Source of the DNA: Imbricaverruca yamaguchii
Lineage: Eukaryota; Arthropoda; Thecostraca; Neoverrucidae
Assembly (NCBI GenBank): GCA_034440575.1
Contig: JAOTOL010001236.1
Location: 1-64,000 of the forward strand
Direction of reading: 5' to 3'
Length of the DNA: 64,000 nucleotides
Within the stretch, counting starts at the first letter, position 1. Each line of letters opens with the position of its first letter. Under the pieces are notes generated by a model. The model searched no databases and was not told the origin of the DNA. It saw only the letters and a list, made by a program, of their open reading frames with translations. Below are positions 59,601-64,000 of this stretch, one piece after another. The translations under genes and the position numbers were made by a program.

Positions 59601-62600
59601 CATAATTACGACACGAGAAGTATTTTATATTTGCTACAGTGGCAGGAGAACTTAAGTTAGCGTAAAGGACGCACAAGGAATATATGGAGATCCCTTAGGC
59701 CCGATGACCCACTTTAGTTCCAAAAACCCCTTGACCTTCAAGTACACTGGGTCGCCTATTCTACAAAAATGCACTGGATACCTAAGACCTGCTTTAGACT
59801 TAATACTTCCACAATTGCTACTTGAATCTATGAACCGTCGTTGAAGCTAACGATAGAGCCTGTTCGCGTCTGGAACATTTCCATCCTGCGATTGGAGCAA
59901 CGCCTATCAAAGATTGCGGTGTTCGTCTCTCCCTAAGAATCGATAGTTCGATTAAGTGTTACTACGGAGTATATGGATTATACGGATTATACGGATAACA
60001 CGGTTAGGTGTTTATGCGGAAATACGGATTAAGTGTTCTTGTCAAGGGAAAATTGCGTAGTGAAAGTCGTCGGATAAAACCGTTCCGAGCGGTAAGTCTA
60101 CCCTCACGAGCACAGGTGAACCACGCTATCTATTTGCAGGGGTTCGATCAGCGGCATCGGAAATAATCGGATAGGTTATAATTAAAGTACAGGTTTTTTA
60201 AAGTGCAGGAAATGTAGGAAAATGCAGGTCTTAGCGGGATGCAACAAGTCAGACTCTGCAATGTGCATTGAACTGATCAATGATATTATTGCTGCTCTCT
60301 GTCGACGCTTTCCTCAAGGTCGCCACCTTGCCACAATTGTTTTACTCTTCACAAATTTGTTATTTTCCCCGTCTATTCTGATATCCTGCGAATACAAAGA
60401 GTACTTTGCAGCCAAGTAGGTCACTTGAAGTCACGAGTCGGCCCATGCGTCGTCAGAGAGGAAGGGGGGGGTTGAGAGGTGACGAGCGGCTTACCACTTT
60501 TCTGAGTGGGTGGTTCGTAATATATTTCGTCCCACCCACTTCTCCGGTAGGGGTGCACGTGACCCTCGGACCCACTGCGTCGACGGCGCGGAAGAGCTCA
60601 CATCTTAGAATATTCATAGTTGCAATTCAATTTTTTTCCTGAAAACCTGGGCAACTTGTAGGACGGTCCCTATGCAAGGGGCGCCGCTATCGGGGAGGGG
60701 GCAGCGTAGGTAGTCGTAGCCCCCGTGCCGTGAAGCGGAGGGAGCAGTCTCTCCCTGACATTTGTGATATATTATTTATGGAGGTCTCGGTCGGGAACGC
60801 TCAGAACATGTGAGGCGATCTTCAGTATGCTGTTCATTCTGACGGCGGCTGCCATCCAGAACGCAAGAGTATAGATAAGCAAGAATTTGCGTTTGTAGGA
60901 GACCCTACAGGGATCTCAGCGGTGCTTGTTCCGGACGCTTCTTGTCTATGCCAGACTTCTCGTGTAGCGAAGTTGGTTTCGACCCTCTCTGCTCAATGCA
61001 TTTGGCTTCCACCTCAGCAGTGGACGCGACGGATCGGCCGGTCGTGGCGTGAACTATGCTCAGTTCAGCATCCGTTCCCACATCTCGAGCGTCCGGCTCG
61101 GCCGGCTCGGCCGGTCGAGACCGTCAACGACATGACACAGTTGGGTGTCATGTCGCTGCGACCACCCGTGTCACCGTTGTAACGTGCGGCAGTATAAGGC
61201 AGGGTCTGGTCGGAAGTGCAACGGCCGGACTGCGTGGTGCAGTTGGTGTCGTCAGCCAGCCAGACCAGGAACGCTGGCCCCTCCCCCATGAGCAGCCCGC
61301 ATCCCTCTCGAGGGGCTGGCCCGCGAGCAGAGACAGTCGCCCCGAGACAGTCGACGCGGATGGACGTAAGCGAGAGACAGAGGTGATAGACGGAGCCGGA
61401 TTGTCGAGGCTAGTGATATGTTGTCTAGCCTGTTACAATAGGTGGGTGCTGGAACAGTCTGATGCATCGGTCGGACGATTGGCTGTCGTTGTCAGGGATG
61501 ACTGCCTGTTGATTTGCAGGCACGGAAGTCGGTCAATTTTGGTATTCCCTTTCTACTGCTGGGACTGGTGCACACGTTGTCACCGTTGTGTCAACTAATC
61601 AGCCAGATCAATTCGAAGGGCACTAAGAGATGGCGATTTTGAAGAACGGCTCGTGGATTTCAGAACTGGTGATTGATAGAAATTATCGACTCTGAGAAGC
61701 AGCTACGGTATGGTTGAGGAAAAGCTAGGCTCTCATTGTCAGGGGAACTGAGCCTTGTCTACACTCGCAGTCTACAGCAACATATGCTCATCCTACCAGC
61801 TCGTATGTACGTCACCATCCTTCGCACCTACGATGATCACAACCCGCTACATTGGATAAATGGAACATGTGAAGTTGGACAGGAAAAATACTTATGGAAA
61901 ATACTGAACGTACAAACTGGCACGGACCGTCATGTGTGGTTCAGAGTATATTTTCAGTTCGATCATTTTCCTGTTCCCAATTTCAGCGCTAACGGCTGGA
62001 CCGGTAAGCACTGGCTGGGTAACCGACCCTTCCTGCCCCTCCTCGCGGAAAGTTGTCGGCGTTAGCACGTTGCCATCAGGCTGGGATTGAGATGATGACT
62101 GATGAGGCTTCGTGACCTTTAGCCAGGCAACGCTGGTATGGCGGTGAAAGGGTGCTGGGCTCCTCGTCTCAGATCTTCTTCTCGCGCTCACTGCTCCGTT
62201 CGGGAGTCGGGAGATCCACTCCTGCGTCCACCGTTGGCCGTTCAAGAGATGCCGTCCCGTCTCCACAGAGACTGCGTTTATGTTGTCTATAGTTCATATC
62301 TTCCAGTACATGTTCATGTTTAATCGATTGCCACTGTGAATGGTCCTAGTTAGGGTAAAGCCCAGCCATGTTGCATACATGTGCATATAACATGGCTGGA
62401 CCATGTTATATGCACGGCCATGCGACCGAAAATTCTGCGCAAATTATCGAGCTGCAATTCCATGGACAAAAGAACGCAACTGCCGTGTTGATATATTTGC
62501 TGATGTCTTTCTCAGACTTCTCCAGTTCTGAGGGATGAGTTCCGCGGGACTGACTGCATATTTCGCAGGGTATTTTGTTTTCAATTGCGAGGGCGACACC

Positions 62601-63037
62601 CGGTGTTATTTGCTCTTTTTCCCATGATGGGAAAAAGCGCAGGAAGGATTTCGACCCAGCTCACCACCAGACTTGAAATCAGAATGTATAATGCTGATCA
62701 CACCTGATTACTATCGCTCACTACTCTGACTTTATCCCTGATGCTCCCTGCCTTGATGCAACTGTTGATGTTCCGTGCCGGGCTATGCCTTTGGATGACG
62801 CCATAGAAGCCCTTTGTGCCTCGTCGGTCCCTGCTCGTCCCAAGACCACGTGACCACGTCTCACGATTCTGACCAGACCGTCACTCTCCATGCCGCTGAC
62901 CCGCTCTAGAACCAGACCACGCCCTCCCAACCTGAACCAATCCAATCCACCGAACCTTACCTCGACATTGGCTCTTAAGTTGACCTGAAGCCTGTCGGGG
63001 AAGCAGATTCCTTCAACGTTTTCTGGCCGATAAAACT
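59601..63037. other. No gene recognised
   Basis: Contains several open frames of 65-180 codons (for example 61,056-61,598 plus), none resembling a known family. The sequence is less repetitive than the rest. A hairpin lies at 62,381-62,415. Short ggattatac repeats near 59,975. Confidence 0.4.
62381..62415. other. 15-bp perfect inverted repeat
   Basis: gtgcatataacatgg and its complement are separated by ctgga. The loop is five bases, so it could form a short hairpin. No function inferred. Confidence 0.8.
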
Positions 63038-63062
63038 CCTAACCTAACCTAACCTAACCTAA
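63038..63062. repeat. Interstitial (CCTAA)5, arthropod telomere motif
   Basis: Five exact CCTAA units (TTAGG on the other strand) followed by cctgttcctaacc. TTAGG is the ancestral arthropod telomeric repeat. Too short to be a chromosome end. Confidence 0.9.
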
Positions 63063-63918
<856 letters not shown>

Positions 63919-64000
63919 CAACAATAATATTGTATACAATTTAACTGGCTTCAACAGTCATTACCACAACCCGGACACGTTAAGTCCATAGGAAGACGGC

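Noticed and set aside
61056..61598. 180-codon plus-strand open frame
   Set aside because: Low-information composition, no domain, competing frames on both strands.

Overview
The window is animal genomic DNA: sparse, broken coding blocks with spliceable boundaries lie in a landscape of transposons and an extraordinary number of simple and minisatellite arrays. A (CCTAA)5 block at 63,038 is the pentameric arthropod telomere motif, and degenerate TTAGG-rich tracts occur near 8.7-9.05 kb. Together with tRNA-derived SINEs, a Ty3/gypsy element and a Mab-21/cGAS-like gene, this suggests an arthropod, probably a crustacean. A barnacle is a guess, not shown by the sequence. Nothing prokaryotic was seen: no operons and no CRISPR.

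Layout. 0.3-1.3 kb: TTAA-flanked MITE with terminal inverted repeats. 5.9-8.1 kb (-): Mab-21/cGAS-like nucleotidyltransferase gene with one frame break and an in-frame 90-bp triplication. 9.3-10.2 kb: second candidate TTAA element. 10.2-11.8 kb (+): possible exons of a cysteine-rich/threonine-rich secreted protein. 13.7 kb: SINE. 15.7-23.6 kb (-): a complete but degenerate Ty3/gypsy LTR retrotransposon with four tandem arrays grown inside its coding sequence. 24.8 and 26.3 kb (+): small cysteine-containing exon candidates. 25.4-28.1 kb: (CT)n and a 12-bp satellite. 29.8-33.2 kb (+) and 53.1-57.4 kb (-): inverted paralogues of a secreted, PAN/apple-like gene, each with a different minisatellite in its upstream region. 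33.9-35.1 kb and 37.7-39.6 kb (-): two blocks of a conserved protein family of unknown function. 40.2-42.5 kb: 29-bp array. 42.9-45.1 kb: SINE with a 13-bp target duplication, then a broken non-LTR retrotransposon. 50.1-51.5 kb: degenerate 60-bp array. 51.9 kb: 31-bp perfect hairpin. 57.5-59.6 kb: LINE tail inside a MITE inside a SINE. 59.6-64 kb: no recognisable gene, then a long (AT)n.

The most unusual theme is local tandem amplification of pre-existing unique sequence. At the inverted paralogues, neighbouring ancestral segments have been amplified in opposite choice: the plus copy keeps segment 1 single and expands segments 2 and 3, while the minus copy expands segment 1 about 43-fold and keeps 2 and 3 single. 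Inside the retrotransposon, pieces of gag, the PR-RT junction and integrase are amplified with units of 64, 46, 30 and 89 bp. In the Mab-21 gene a 30-codon piece is triplicated. Whether this is biology or partly assembly error is the key question. Frame breaks are common in every coding block, so either most are pseudogenes or the consensus carries indel errors.
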